This document shows positions 45,177-56,044 of a DNA stretch of 64,000 bases, piece after piece. Positions within the stretch are counted from its first letter, which is position 1. The number at the start of each line of letters is the position of its first letter. The DNA is from Sporobolomyces roseus. Its lineage: Eukaryota; Basidiomycota; Microbotryomycetes; Sporidiobolales; Sporidiobolaceae. The translations under genes and the position numbers were made by a program. The stretch spans positions 682,001 to 746,000 of the forward strand of contig JADILM010000004.1 of assembly GCA_016617785.1 (NCBI GenBank). The letters are read 5' to 3'. Below the pieces are notes generated by a model. That model did not search any database, had not been told where the DNA came from, and was given only the letters and a program-made list of their open reading frames with translations.

Positions 45177-45938
45177 TCATATCCGTCCACCGAACCAAGA
45201 ACCACTTGGTTTCTCCTCCCCCTTCTCTCCCATTGAGCCCTCCGATTTCTCCCTCTGTCGTTCCCTAATCATTTCTTTCCCTCTCTCTCCCAACATGATC
45301 CCTCCTATCGGTCCACCTCTCTCACCGCTATTACTATCGAGAGCTGATCCGCCGATTGTAGGATTCGCTGCTGATGATTGTTGTCTAGATTTGTTCGCTT
45401 TCGATGCTTGTCGTGATTTGATTTCTGATACTAAAGCGGCCATTCGGGTCGCTTCAGCAGTTTGTCGTGCTCGACATGTCTCCCTACGAATTGAACCGTG
45501 AAGCGAGAGAGGGAGAACGAGGGGAAAAGAACGAGCGAGTTTGCGAAAGAAAGGTGAGAACGGTTTCATCAGCTTCAAAATACTCCTTTGTTGAAAAGTA
45601 GAGGGTCAGACTTACCAAGCACCTAGACTAGCGATTCCCCAAGCTCCTACTGCCCAATTCGCAGCGGCCCCCATCTCACCCCATCGATTATTACCCCCAT
45701 TCAACGTACCTCTCCCTCCTCTGCTAAACACGAACCTCAAACCACCTATACTGGCACCCGCGACGATTCCGAATAGTAAGGATGTTCGAGCACAGGGCAT
45801 CGAAGGGAGCCTTTGAAGATCTTGAACTGGGTTGATCGTTTTCACTGCGTCGAGGACTGTCGGTTTCTGAGGGGGAGAGAAATCGGGTAGGTCGGCTTGG
45901 AGGGAAGGAGGTACCCCGGAAGGTGGGGTGGTCGCCAT
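45177..45938 (-). CDS. COX20: Cox20-like cytochrome c oxidase assembly factor
   Basis: Mitochondrial inner-membrane chaperone for Cox2 maturation (FAM36A in animals). The start at 45938 gives a Pro-rich N-terminus, then AVKTINPVQDLQRLPSMPCA. Helix 1 is SLLFGIVAGASIGGLRFVF. After the loop RGTLNGGNNRWGEM, helix 2 is NWAVGAWGIASLG. An intron of about 130 nt (GTAAGT...TCGTAG) completes the family signature W-x-x-C-R as AWETCRARQ. A charged C-terminal tail (RGKEMIRERQREKSEG) ends SWFGGRI. It is somewhat longer than yeast Cox20 at the C-terminus. The small size and layout match the family. Confidence 0.85.
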
Positions 45939-46751
45939 GATCGTTGAAAGTGTTTCTTTTGCGATGAGCGAATGAACTGAGTTATTTGAGTGAAGGTGAG
46001 GTGGAGAGCGCTTGAAGCGGGCGTTTAGCTTGATGAGAAGATTGAGTAGTGCTGAGTAGCTGGATCGTGCAGAGGGAAATGAGGTGCAAGAGTCGAAGGA
46101 GTGAAAGCAGATATGTCTGATGAATCAATTTGGTGGCCAAGTTCTTCCACCGCTTTCACTGTGACCCTACCCCTGAGGACACGTAATTTAGCTAAGCAAA
46201 TCAAAAGCGATTCAAAATATTTCCGAAAGGCGATTTCGTGATTTCCTCTTGTCTCACTTCTCCTCGCTCCCACACCGATCGAGACTACTTCGAACTCCCA
46301 CCAGGCATTGGGATAGACTCAAAGAACATATCAAGAGCTCGACACGCTCCAACGAGCTCTCCTCACCTATTCGACTATCGCCCCTAATCCGCTTCGGATC
46401 TTGCTCTTTCAACTCGACCGATCACACTCGAGAAGCAACAGAGGAGCTGGAGAAAGTTTGATACGGTACGTGAGACCTCTCTGTATCGTTCGAGAGGAGG
46501 AGTGCGCGAGGGAAGTCGGGGGAGATCCAGGAGGGATTTCGAAACTGCTTATCTCGCCATCAAGGGAGTCGTCGAGGAGTTGGTCACTGGTCTGGTAGAT
46601 AGTATGAAGCTTGAAGAATGTCGTGGGAGGACTGATATTCACAAGGGATCTCGCGACAAGTAGGAAATCGACATGCAACAATTTCGCGGGAAACAAAACT
46701 GAGCTATGCTGACTCTCTGCTTCTCTGCTCACAGACCCAACCTACAATACC
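45939..46751. other. Divergent upstream region of COX20 and MET1
   Basis: About 810 nt. Short frames on both strands have no family features. The last 70 nt before 46752 have CT-rich leader sequence with an acceptor-like CTCACAG near 46733, so a 5' UTR intron of MET1 is possible. Confidence 0.35.
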
Positions 46752-48876
46752 ATGCCTTCCTTCCCCCAACCACAACCCGGCGCTTCCCTCCTCCTTTCCT
46801 TCTCTCCCGCTACTTCCGATTCGACAGAACCTCCTCCAACCGTGCTTCTCCTCGGTCCAACCCGCCTCTCCGCCCTGCGCACTTTCGCAGCCCTCGAAGC
46901 AGGATATAGAGTCATCGTCGGAGGCTCCTCTTCGAACGATCTTACAACCTCTGCGCAACAAACTCCTTGGGATCCGGAACTACAACATCGTCTCGACTCT
47001 CAACAGATCTCATCCATCCCCTTTACTCTCCCTCGCGACGCAACTCGATCCGAATGGTCAACATGGTTCGACGAATTCTCGTCTTTGCTCGAAGGAGTAA
47101 CTCTCATCGGTCTCTCCGATACTCTCGTCTCTTCAAAATCCTCTCGACGGACACTCGACAGCGCGAAAGCGTTCCGAATCGAAGCTAAGCGGCGGAGATT
47201 CGTCGTCAACATCGCGGATCGACCAGAATTGAGCGATTTCAGTTGGATGGTGACTCATCGATTCGACCTTTCCTACCCAACATCCTCGAATTCTCCTCCT
47301 TCCTTTTCGACTCTCGATCAAAGACCCAAGAAATCACCACTGCAGCTAGCGTTGACAACGAATTCGAGTGCGTGTAGATTGGCGACGAGGCTGAGGAGGG
47401 AGATTGTTGCAAGTTTGCCGAAGAGCGTCGGAGCTGCTGTACTCGCCGTGAGCGAGCTGAGGAAGGAATTGAAGAGGGAACAACAGGTTGAAAAGGAAGA
47501 GGAGAATGAGATGGGAGAAGGAGATTCGGAAGAGACTGAGGGAGTTGGTTTGAATCGACCTGTTGAGCAATTGACGAGGGAGAAGAGTCGGTTATTGGAA
47601 GATCTCGCAAGGGATAAGAGGTGAGTCTGCATCACTCTTACTCTGCCAGTGAATCGAGCTGACACTCGGCGTGAGTAGCAATGGAGCAACACCTTCTCCT
47701 TCCGATTGGACAGCATCGACCGCTCAATTGACTCGAATGCGTTACGTCGCCCAACTTTCAGAATACTGGCCTCTCGATCGACTAGCGACTGTCTCCCTCG
47801 CTTCGATCTCTGCACCCTCCTCTCCTCTGGCGACCCCTCGACCTTCTTCCCCAACTCCCCAAAGCGCTTCCGATTCGTTCTTCCCCGCATCTCCGCTCAA
47901 CCCTTCGCACCACTCTCTCGAGGTCTCTCCCCTTTCCCCATCACCTCAAAAGAAAGGACGTATCTTCCTTCTTGGGGCAGGAACGGGTTCTACCCTCCTC
48001 CTTACTCGACTCGCTCATTTACTCCTAACCTGTTCCGATCCTTCTTCTCCCTACTACGTCGACCTCTTCCTCTCTGACAAACTCGTCCCTTCAGCTATCC
48101 TCGACCTCATCCCATCTTCCCGACGATCCGGAGTAGTGATCGCTCGAAAATACCCAGGAAACGCAGAAGCCGCTCAAGACGAACTCATGGCGTTAGCAGT
48201 CGAGGGAGCTCAAGCGGGAAAGACAGTCCTGAGGATGAAACAAGGTGATCCATTCCTGTACGGTCGGGGAGGGGAAGAAGTCCTCCATTTCCGAAAAGCA
48301 GGATTCGAATCCGTCGTGATTCCAGGATTATCTTCCTGTCTCGCTGGACCTACGATTTGTGGGATCCCAGTTACTCAAAGAGGAGTCGCGGAAAGTTTGG
48401 TCGTTTGTACCGGAGTTGGAAGGGGTGGGAGAATAGTTCAAGTTGCAGGGTACGAGAGGGGGAAAACTCTTTGTGTTTTGATGGGAGTTGCGAGGTTGAG
48501 AAGTTTGGTCGATTCTCTCATCAACCATCCGACTTCACCTTACCCATCATACCTTCCGATCGCATTGATTGAACGAGCAAGTTCGGCGGATCAAAGAGTG
48601 GTAGCTTCGACTATTGGTCATTTGGCGGATGTGTTGGAAACTTTACCTCCTCATCGACCACCAGGGATGATTGTCGTAGGATGGGCAGTCATGTGTTTGG
48701 ATGATCAAGGAGATATGACGATTTTGGATGATGAGGAAGAGGACGAAATGAAGGATAGGAAGAGGGTAGAGAGATGGAATGGCGAGATGGGATATAGAGT
48801 GAGGGAAGGGTTGGGTGAAGATTGGAGAAGTATTGTAGAGGTCATTGAGGGTCAAGACAGGAAAAATAAGGAGTAA
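46752..48876 (+). CDS. MET1: Uroporphyrinogen-III C-methyltransferase (siroheme synthase)
   Basis: Adds methyl groups from SAM to uroporphyrinogen III, the first step to siroheme, the cofactor of sulfite reductase. Two exons are joined by GTGAGT...AGTAG at about 47622-47680. The N-terminal domain is Rossmann-like (TVLLLGPTRLSALRTFAALE, RRRFVVNIADRPELSDFSW). The C-terminal tetrapyrrole methylase starts at IFLLGAGTGSTLLL. It has VDLFLSDKLVP, TVLRMKQGDPFLYGRGGEEV, FESVVIPGLSSCLAGPTICG and IPVTQRGVAESLVVCTGVGR, all diagnostic. It ends at 48876. The frame upstream of the ATG has no further homology. The same N-terminal domain recurs in the fusion gene at 30561. Confidence 0.94.
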
Positions 48877-49096
48877 TTTGTGTTTGTCGGACTTTGTTGC
48901 ATTTAATAGATAGTTTCGGTTTTGTATCGCACTGTAGTCTCGCAATGATAGATCTCTGCTACAGTATGCGTGTTCTCGTCGAGCCCGTCTGCGAGAGAAC
49001 GTCGACGTACTTTACAACAAACAGCTGCGTTCCTTACCGCCCAAATCGAAAATCACTGCGTGCTAAATCTTGACTCTGAATCCCCTTCTCTCATTT

Positions 49097-50538
49097 CTAA
49101 CTGAAATCCAATCTCCTAGCGACCTTTTTCGCACCCGGAACCTCATCTAGCCCGTCCCCATTCCTTCTCCTCTTCTTCCTCTCCTCCTTATCCAACGGCA
49201 TTCCCACCTCTTCAACAGTTTGTTCCCTCTCCATTTTACTAGGTTTCGGTAACCTCTCTGGTTTGGTCGGATATGGAGCATTGACGAAATAGGGGTGTTG
49301 GAGTGCTTGGAGTGAGTTCAAGCGGCGGCGAGGGTCATAGGTTAAGAGAGAATTCAAGAGGGAGAGGGCAGAGGGGGAAGCGGCGGAGAAGAGGAGGGAT
49401 AGGTCGGATCTAGGTTTTTGCTCGAATTGGACAGAGGAGGAAAGTGTTGTGAAACCCTGAGTTATACGAATTTGGAGTGTGAGCTTGAGAGAAGGGAGGA
49501 TAAGGAGGAAGGAAGAGGAGGGAGCTTACGGGCCAATCCTTTTCGGATGGACTTCCTAATGCAGTGAAGATTGTGTTGAGTTGTTCCATATCGCTTTCAC
49601 CAGCCATGAAGGGGACCCTCAACATCAATTCGGCAAAGATACATCCTGCAGCCCAAGTATCTACTCCAGTCGAGTAACTCCTAGCTCCCAATAACAACTC
49701 TGGTGGTCGATACCATCTAAACTCTTTAACTTTTTTCATCAGTTCGTGTGTGAGAGGGACAGTGAGGGAAGACGTACCGAGTAACGACTTGACAAGTCAT
49801 TTTCGAATTCTCATCTGCGTATTCTCTCGCTAATCCAAAATCTGCAATTTTCAAGACTCCTTTACTATCAATCAACAAATTGTTGGGTTTCATATCCTAT
49901 TCCCCACTCAATAAACCATGATCAGTTTCCTAAACTTTCGAGGAGATGAGGGGGTAAAAAGAGAGAAGAGACGCACTCGATGTAGGATCCAATTTCGATG
50001 ACAGAATTCCAACCCTTGGAAACACATCAACATCCAACTCTTGATATCACTTTGTTGGAATACCAAACTCTTGTCTCTTATGACGGCTTCCAAGTCGGTT
50101 TCGAGGAATTCGAGGACGAGGTTCAAGTTTGATTTGTTTGAGAATACATCGACGAGCTAGTTCGGTTCGGGGGGCCACTTGGATTGTCAGTGGGTAATAT
50201 GGGGAGAGCTGGGGAGGGAGAATAGGGACGGACTTGAATGACATTCGGATGAGATAACTCTCTCAAGAATTTCACTTCCCTGATCGCACTCATATCTAAT
50301 CCATCTTTGAACTGTCCGACTTTGATCTGTAATACCTCACGAACATGTGATCAGCTCAAGCTTAGCGAGTGTGAGAGCCAGGAAGGAGAGAGAAAGGTGT
50401 TACTTTTTTGATAGCGATTTTCCTACCCGTTTTGATCTCTTTGCCCAAGTATACTACGGCATAAGTACCTTCTCCTACTTTCTTATCTTTCGAGTACTTT
50501 TGCTGTATTGTCAAGTTTGCGAGAGCTGCTGCTTCCAT
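49097..50538 (-). CDS. KIN28: Cdk7/Kin28-type cyclin-dependent kinase
   Basis: Catalytic subunit of the TFIIH kinase, which phosphorylates the RNA polymerase II C-terminal domain. It starts at 50538 ([18 protein letters not shown]). Motifs: [15 protein letters not shown] (Gly loop), [26 protein letters not shown] (NxS/TAIRE-like helix of Cdk7), [31 protein letters not shown] and [11 protein letters not shown]. The T-loop is [40 protein letters not shown] and [18 protein letters not shown] are strongly Cdk7-like. The C-terminal extension ([16 protein letters not shown], basic KRRRNG, ending ARRLDFS) resembles that of Cdk7 proteins. At least six introns. It is head-to-head with TSC13, 229 nt between starts. 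Confidence 0.94.
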
Positions 50539-50767
50539 CCTTGTCCTCGAGGTGGGGAGAGACAAGGGGTTTCCAGGCGACTTACTTGACGAGATAGAGT
50601 TTGAGTTAGGGAGAGTAGTTCTTTGTTCGAATGAGTGGTAGTAGTGAGAGTTTAGAGTGAGTGTAAATAGTAAGAGATCAACTCTCAGATCTCAAAGTGT
50701 TCGGGATTCGGGCGTTCGCGTTCATCTCTCTCTCTCTCTTTCTTCTCCCTCTGACTCACTTGTCAAA

Positions 50768-52290
50768 ATGCTGACTCTCACAGTCAAACCACGCTCTTCA
50801 AAACCCTCAAACAAGTTCCCATTAACCGTCAAACTCTCTCAATCTACTCCGACAGTCTCGGATCTCAAGAAATCAATTCAACAATCAACTCGCGTATGTA
50901 TCTCTCCTCTCCCTCTCGTTTAGCTGAGCTCATGTTGGACAGAGTGGTCAGTTGAACGTACATAGACAGAGGATCACTACGGGGGATAAGAAAGTGTTGG
51001 ATGATGATGACAAGTCATTGAAAGAGTTTGGAGTGAAACAAGGCGATCAACTAGAGATCAAGGATTTGGGTCCACAGATTGGTACGCCTTCCTGTTCTCT
51101 CGATCCAACTATGGATAGAGCTGATCGTGAGTCTCATAAGCTTACAGCTTGGAAAACTGTCGTATGTTTTTTTCGCTCATTCCGGTTATCTGACGCACTC
51201 TCTCTAACATTCTTTCTCTCCCGATGCTAGTTCTTGACTGAATACGTGAGCACCCCTTTCCTCTCGCTCTCGAACCGATCATGAGCTGACGAAAGAAGCG
51301 AATTATCTAGTTCGGACCTTTGTTCATTCACCCTGCTTTCTACTTTGGAAGCAAACTCTTCTACCGTTCAAACTTTGAACACTCTTCTATGCAAAAGTGC
51401 GTGCAGTCTCATCCTATCAGTCCCGTGACTCGAGCTGATCGGATGAATGATTTGATTTGCTCAGGATCGCTCTCGTTCTGATTCTCGTTCACTACGCAAA
51501 ACGTGAACTCGAGACTCTCTTGTAAGTACCACAGTCACGCTTGATCAGTCTTCATCTGATTGATTAGACTGTGCTGTGGTACCTAGCGTCCATCGATTCT
51601 CCTCAGCAACGATGCCCATTCTCAACCTATTCAAAAAGTGCTTCTTCCTCTTTCCTCTCTCTCTCGCCAACCTCTCATTGACCACCCTTCTCTCATAGCT
51701 CTGCTCACTATTGGGGATTGAGTGGAATCCTCCTCGCCGTACCTCTCTACGGACCCTGGAACGGAGCTTCCCGATTAACCTCTTCGATCCTCTCCAACCC
51801 GACCTACCTCTCATTCTGGACCCTCTTCTGGATCGTACGCCACTTCCTTCCCTTCCCTTCCCTTCCTCCTCCCTGCACTCACTAACGAGAATATCGAATT
51901 GTACCAGTACGCTGAATTCTCCAACCTCTTGACTCACTTGAACCTCGCATCCCTCCGTTCTCCCGGATCGAAAGAACGAAAGGTTCCTCGAGGTTACGGG
52001 TTCTCTTCGGTATCCTGTGCAAATTATTGGTTTGAATCACTCGCTTGGATCGCATTCACTGGGTTAACCCTCAATTGGGCCGGTACGTCCCTCTTTTCCT
52101 TTCCCTTACTCCTTTTCTCCCCTTTTAAGTACTGATAGTGTTGTGGGAGAGTTGGATAGCTGCGTTGTTTACTGCGGTTGCGGCGGGTCAGATGTATGTT
52201 TGGGCGGTCAAGAAACATAGGAGGTATAGGAAAGAGTTTGGGGATAAATATCCTAGGAATAGGAAAGCTATGATTCCATTCTTAGCATAG
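50768..52290 (+). CDS. TSC13: Very-long-chain trans-2-enoyl-CoA reductase (Tsc13)
   Basis: ER enzyme for the last step of very-long-chain fatty acid elongation. The start at 50768 opens a ubiquitin-like N-terminal fold (MLTLTVKPRSSKPSNKFPL, RQRITTGDKKVLDDDDKSL). Then come WKTVFLTEYFGPLFIHPAFY and several membrane helices. The steroid 5-alpha-reductase-type C-terminal domain has KIALVLILVHYAKRELETLF, FVHRFSSATMPI, VPRGYGFSSVSCANYWFESL (active-site region) and MYVWAVKKHRRYRKEF. It ends NRKAMIPFLA at 52290. About ten small exons, many under 100 nt. The similarity to Tsc13/TECR is clear along the whole length. Confidence 0.94.
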
Positions 52291-52691
52291 TAAGGCTTTC
52301 GGAGGTGTGAGGCCTTAAAATAAGGAGGAGATCAAAAAGCCAGTGGAAGTAAGGAGGAGCGAGAAGGAAAAGAGGGGGAAAAAATGAATATGAACGGATA
52401 ATGCGAAAAATGGATTTTGTTGAGTCTCTCGGTTTTCGATGAGAGGAAATGCAAATTAAGGTGTGATTGTATGATAACGATTTCCATGCAACGAGAGTAA
52501 GGAGAGGCAAAGCAGCGCGAAAGTGAGAAACTCTAGTAGATGGACAAACGAACGATGATGATAAATACTCAACAATGGGGTGAAAATGATATGTATACGA
52601 CTTCACTCTCTGCCTCCTCTCGTCTCCTCTCCCCCCCTACTCCTTCCCTCGCAGGTCCCAACCCAATCCCTGCCATCCCCGTTCAAACACT
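52291..52691. other. Convergent 3' region
   Basis: About 400 nt between the TSC13 and oxidase stops. Purine-rich after 52330. No supportable gene. Confidence 0.4.
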
Positions 52692-54385
52692 CTATAATTT
52701 CGCTTCCCTCCTGTCCCCCTCGTCCAATATCTTCCTCACGATAACCCCCTCCCCCCGACTCTTATCCAACCTACTACTATCCCCATCCCAGCTCCATAAC
52801 CTCTTTAATTCACCCCCCAACTTACCTTCCAACGAACTCAGGATCCAGGAGCCTGTCAAAGGCATGAATTCTACATTGGCACGAGTCAGTAAGACTGAAC
52901 GGAGAGAAGAGAGAGAACTGGAGGAGAAGAGATGGGAAGAGGAGACGTACTGAATGCATGACCTGATCCACCAGCCGCAACGAAGAGTGAAGAGAAACGA
53001 GGGTGATAGTCGAATAAGAAATCTCCTGATTCACGATCTGAATACCTGTACATTCATTCGAAAGTCGCTCCACTCAGTCGAGCTCGAGATTTGAATTATG
53101 AGTGAGGGGGAGTTCCTGAGAAACGTACCAGCATAATCTAGTTTCGACTACTTCTTTCTTTGCGAGTTCCGGGTGAATACGTTCCATTCCTTGCTTGAGC
53201 GCTTCGAGAGCTGAAGAAGGGATTTGTTGATGTTCGTAACCTCGAGTCAAGGTAGTTCGGGGGGTAGAAGGAAGTTTGAGTTCTCGATTAGGAGACAACC
53301 ATCCTCGATCATGAATCGCTATTGTTACACTCGACAAACCCGTCAACTATGAAAGAGAGGAGAAGGGAGAGGAGATAGAGAAGAGGGAGCGTACCGAATT
53401 TCATGAGGCCGGCAGAAGTCGGAGGGAAACAATAGAACCCAGTATCCATACATAACGAAACTGGTACATTCTCATATCGTTTCCTTTCCTCCTCGTTCAA
53501 TTGAATCACAGCGACAGTCTGTCCAGTCGGAAGACACTTCTCTCCTAGTTCTGGGAGGAGTAGGGGTGTCCAAGAACCGGTAGCTGAGATGATGAGATCT
53601 GCGAGGAAGGTTTGACCGGTCGAGAGTTTGACTCCAGTGACGTCGGTACGAGACGTGTTGTAGAGGAGAGAAGAAGCTTCGCCGGAAACGAAGCGGACTC
53701 CTAACTTGCGACAGAGGGAAATGGTTGATAAAACTGCATCTCTTGAGGCGGCCCATCCTCCACTCTTGTTCTTGTACTGTGGTTCTTCCCATCCCTCAAT
53801 CAACAGCTGAATCGCAATGATAGAGAGGTAAGAAGGGACTCACACCCCAATCCCCTTTGAACGAACCGGTACTATGTCCCTCCTCGTACAATTCCTTCAT
53901 CCCCTCGTCTTCCCTACACTCACAAACCCCCTCTCCCAACTCCAGCTTGTTGAATTCATAAGCTTTCTGTACATATCCAGTTTGAGGATCTTCCTTCGAA
54001 CTCAACGCAATGACTCCGCTCGCATGATAGAACTCTTTCCACCTCTCACTAGTCCCCCAAAGATGAATCGCTTCCCTCGCTAGTTTGGCGTACAATGGAT
54101 CAGAGTACTCTGATCGAACAATCTGAACGAGAGAGAAGGGGAGGGGAGGGTTCAGTGTTCAAGTTGAGTGAAAGAGAGTGAAAGGAGTAACCTTACCTTG
54201 TTGTAATCGCTTGAAGCTGCGTCTGATGCGAAACCATTCTCTCCCCCTCTTTCGATTACTGTGATGAGGTCTTCATGACCTCGATAAGGTCCTTCAGCGA
54301 GTGCTAATGCAGTGGTTGAACCGAATTCTCCAGCTCCGATGATCAGAACGCTTCTTGGTGGTGCAGGAGGTGATCTTCGTGGCAT
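52692..54385 (-). CDS. Peroxisomal fructosyl-amino-acid/sarcosine oxidase-type flavoprotein
   Basis: FAD-dependent amine oxidase of the sarcosine oxidase/amadoriase family, producing H2O2 from N-substituted amino acids. The start at 54385 gives the dinucleotide fold VLIIGAGEFGSTTALALAEG. Then come GFASDAASSDYNK|IVRSEYSDPLYAKLAREAI (strongly fructosyl-amino-acid-oxidase-like), GWAASRDAVLSTISLCRKLG, ISATGSWTPLLLPEL and NVPVSLCMDTGFYCFPP. An LCWYSDRESGDFLFDYHP block follows; its Cys aligns with the covalent-FAD Cys of sarcosine oxidases as I recall the family. The end of the core is AAGGSGHAF|KFMPLTGSWILSSLEGK. The C-terminus is EAKL, a good PTS1 (AKL), so peroxisomal. About six introns. Confidence 0.88.
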
Positions 54386-54580
54386 CGCTTTGATGGCGGG
54401 ATAGAACTGGGTGAGCGGAGGAGTGAGAGGAAGAGAGGAAGAGTCAATTATTTAATATTATTTTTTGGTTGGAAAGGAATCTTTCGGCTCACCACCATTC
54501 GATGCGATAGGGACGAATCCACCGGGAACCGCTCAAGAAGCATTCGAATGACTGATAACGACCATCAGCTACCTTTCCGA

Positions 54581-54658
54581 ATGATGTTGTCGACTTCGAA
54601 CCCTTTCATCTCCGTCTTGATCTCTTTACTCCTCTCTCTCCCTCTCCTCTTAACCTAG
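54581..54658 (+). other. Short signal-peptide-like frame upstream of the lyase-like gene
   Basis: ATG at 54581, then a frame reading MMLSTSNPFISVLISLLLSL and ending LPLLLT before a TAG at about 54656. It looks like a secretion signal but is out of frame by one base with the downstream ATG at 54666. It may be an uORF, or the true N-terminus if a splice or a base error has been missed. Confidence 0.4.
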
Positions 54659-54665
54659 CTCTCCA

Positions 54666-55734
54666 ATGCCGCCTCCACCAATCCCACCTCGCCCCTCAGA
54701 TCCACCCGCGATCCCTGCTCGTCCCGCTGCACCTTCCTCAGAGTGTCCTCCTCATTTCCCTCCGATTCTCAAAGGTCCTCTCATCTCCGATGGAAGCTGC
54801 GCACAGTCGGGAGTGCTAAGGAAAGGAATCAAATGGCAAGCTAGCGGTATACTCGAACAGGGCTCAAAGTAAGTCGGGAAAGCGAGGAGACTGGAGTTAT
54901 GGTGGTGAGAGCTAAACCCTCGTTTGATTCGGTGTTTGGAACAGCTTGGAGGGTCAGGCAGTAGATATCAAAGATGCATTGACGATTCATATGGGAGGAG
55001 AAAGTGAGCCGTTCGTCGCTCCTGAATCCACAAAGTTCGCGCTGATTGATAGATTCCGACGAACCCACAGAAACTTGCTGCGATGAGAAAGGACGACAAC
55101 GTACCGAGATCCTTTCCTGGCCACCCTCCGAACCCTCACAAACACATCTCTTGTACGCTTTCCACACCTTCCTCCCTCTTTCTCTCCCCTCGCAAACTAA
55201 ACCCTCTCCTCTCTCCTCCTTTCATAAGTAAATGGCGTTATCACCTCCATCCCAACCTCCCAGCCTCCTACAAGTTTTTCCATCTAACTCAACTGTTCTC
55301 CCGCGATCAAGGAGGTTACGTACTCTCCTTAGGACTCGTCAAACCAAACAAGATCAAAATTTCTACTATCGAGTTCGAAGAAGGTGAGGGAGGAGCGAAG
55401 GGGTGCGAGGGAAACGTGATGGAGTGTCAGGCGGAAAGGTATTGGGGTAGAACAGTGCAGCATAAAATGTTGGTGAGGTGGGGACAAGGTGGAATGATCG
55501 ATTGTAGGCTCAAATTCGTTTCCTATCCCTTTGCAATTCCGCTGACAGGTACATTTTCTCCAACCTACAGATACCGTCTGCGATGTGGCGACATCTGAGG
55601 TGCTCATAAAGTATTATATTGAGAACGTGACGGTTCCTGCGAAAGGCTCCGTGAAGTGTGGGCTCTATCGACAACATGTTTGCTCGAGCGCAAGTGCGGT
55701 TGTAGGGGACTTTGACTTTACGCTAAGGAAGTGA
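54666..55734 (+). CDS. Secreted-type beta-sandwich protein, possible polysaccharide lyase
   Basis: Function not certain. The exons from 54666 give a Pro-rich start (MPPPPIPPRPSD), then LKGPLISDGSCAQSGVLRKG, VDIKDALTIHMGGE, KGRQRTEILSWPPSEP, KWRYHLHPNLPASYKFFHLT, QLFSRDQGGYVLSLG, RYWGRTVQHKMLVRWGQGGM and VTVPAKGSVKCGLYRQHVC. It ends DFDFTLRK at 55734. Alternating strands with His/Gln-rich carbohydrate-contact-like patches and the K-C-G-L-Y-R end resemble concanavalin-like lyases (PL20-type or similar). Four introns in phase support the model, including one of about 63 nt from GTAGGC near 55504. Extracellular proteins of this kind need a signal peptide, which the ATG at 54666 lacks; see the frame just upstream. 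Confidence 0.6.
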
Positions 55735-56044
55735 CGAGAGGAGGAAAGGAAAATATGAGTAGCTAGACTGTAGATCAAATGTTGTAATCGTTTTTTACGT
55801 CTCATTCTCATCTCATTCTCATTCTCGACATTCGTTGGCAAGAGGTCGATTCGTACTTTTACCATCGAGACGCACAAACAGACAGGGAGACACCAAAGAA
55901 AGAAAGAAGTGAAACTACAAACAGGTTTGAAAGGAAAAAAGGATATCGAGGAACGAGCAGGGGGAAACAGTTGGAAGGTATAGTGACAAGCGGTTGTAGA
56001 GAGAGGAGAATAGGATAGTAGACAAAAGCGAGGTAAGGGGATTT
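55735..56044. other. Convergent 3' region
   Basis: About 310 nt between the lyase-like and HP1 genes. It contains repeated CTCATTCTCA-type short units near 55801-55825 and A-rich sequence. No gene. Confidence 0.4.

Noticed and set aside
45115..45501. Plus-strand 128-residue frame
   Set aside because: Antisense to the COX20 C-terminal exon, without an ATG-specific leader or homology.
47318..47890. Minus-strand 190-residue frame
   Set aside because: Antisense shadow of the MET1 exon junction region.
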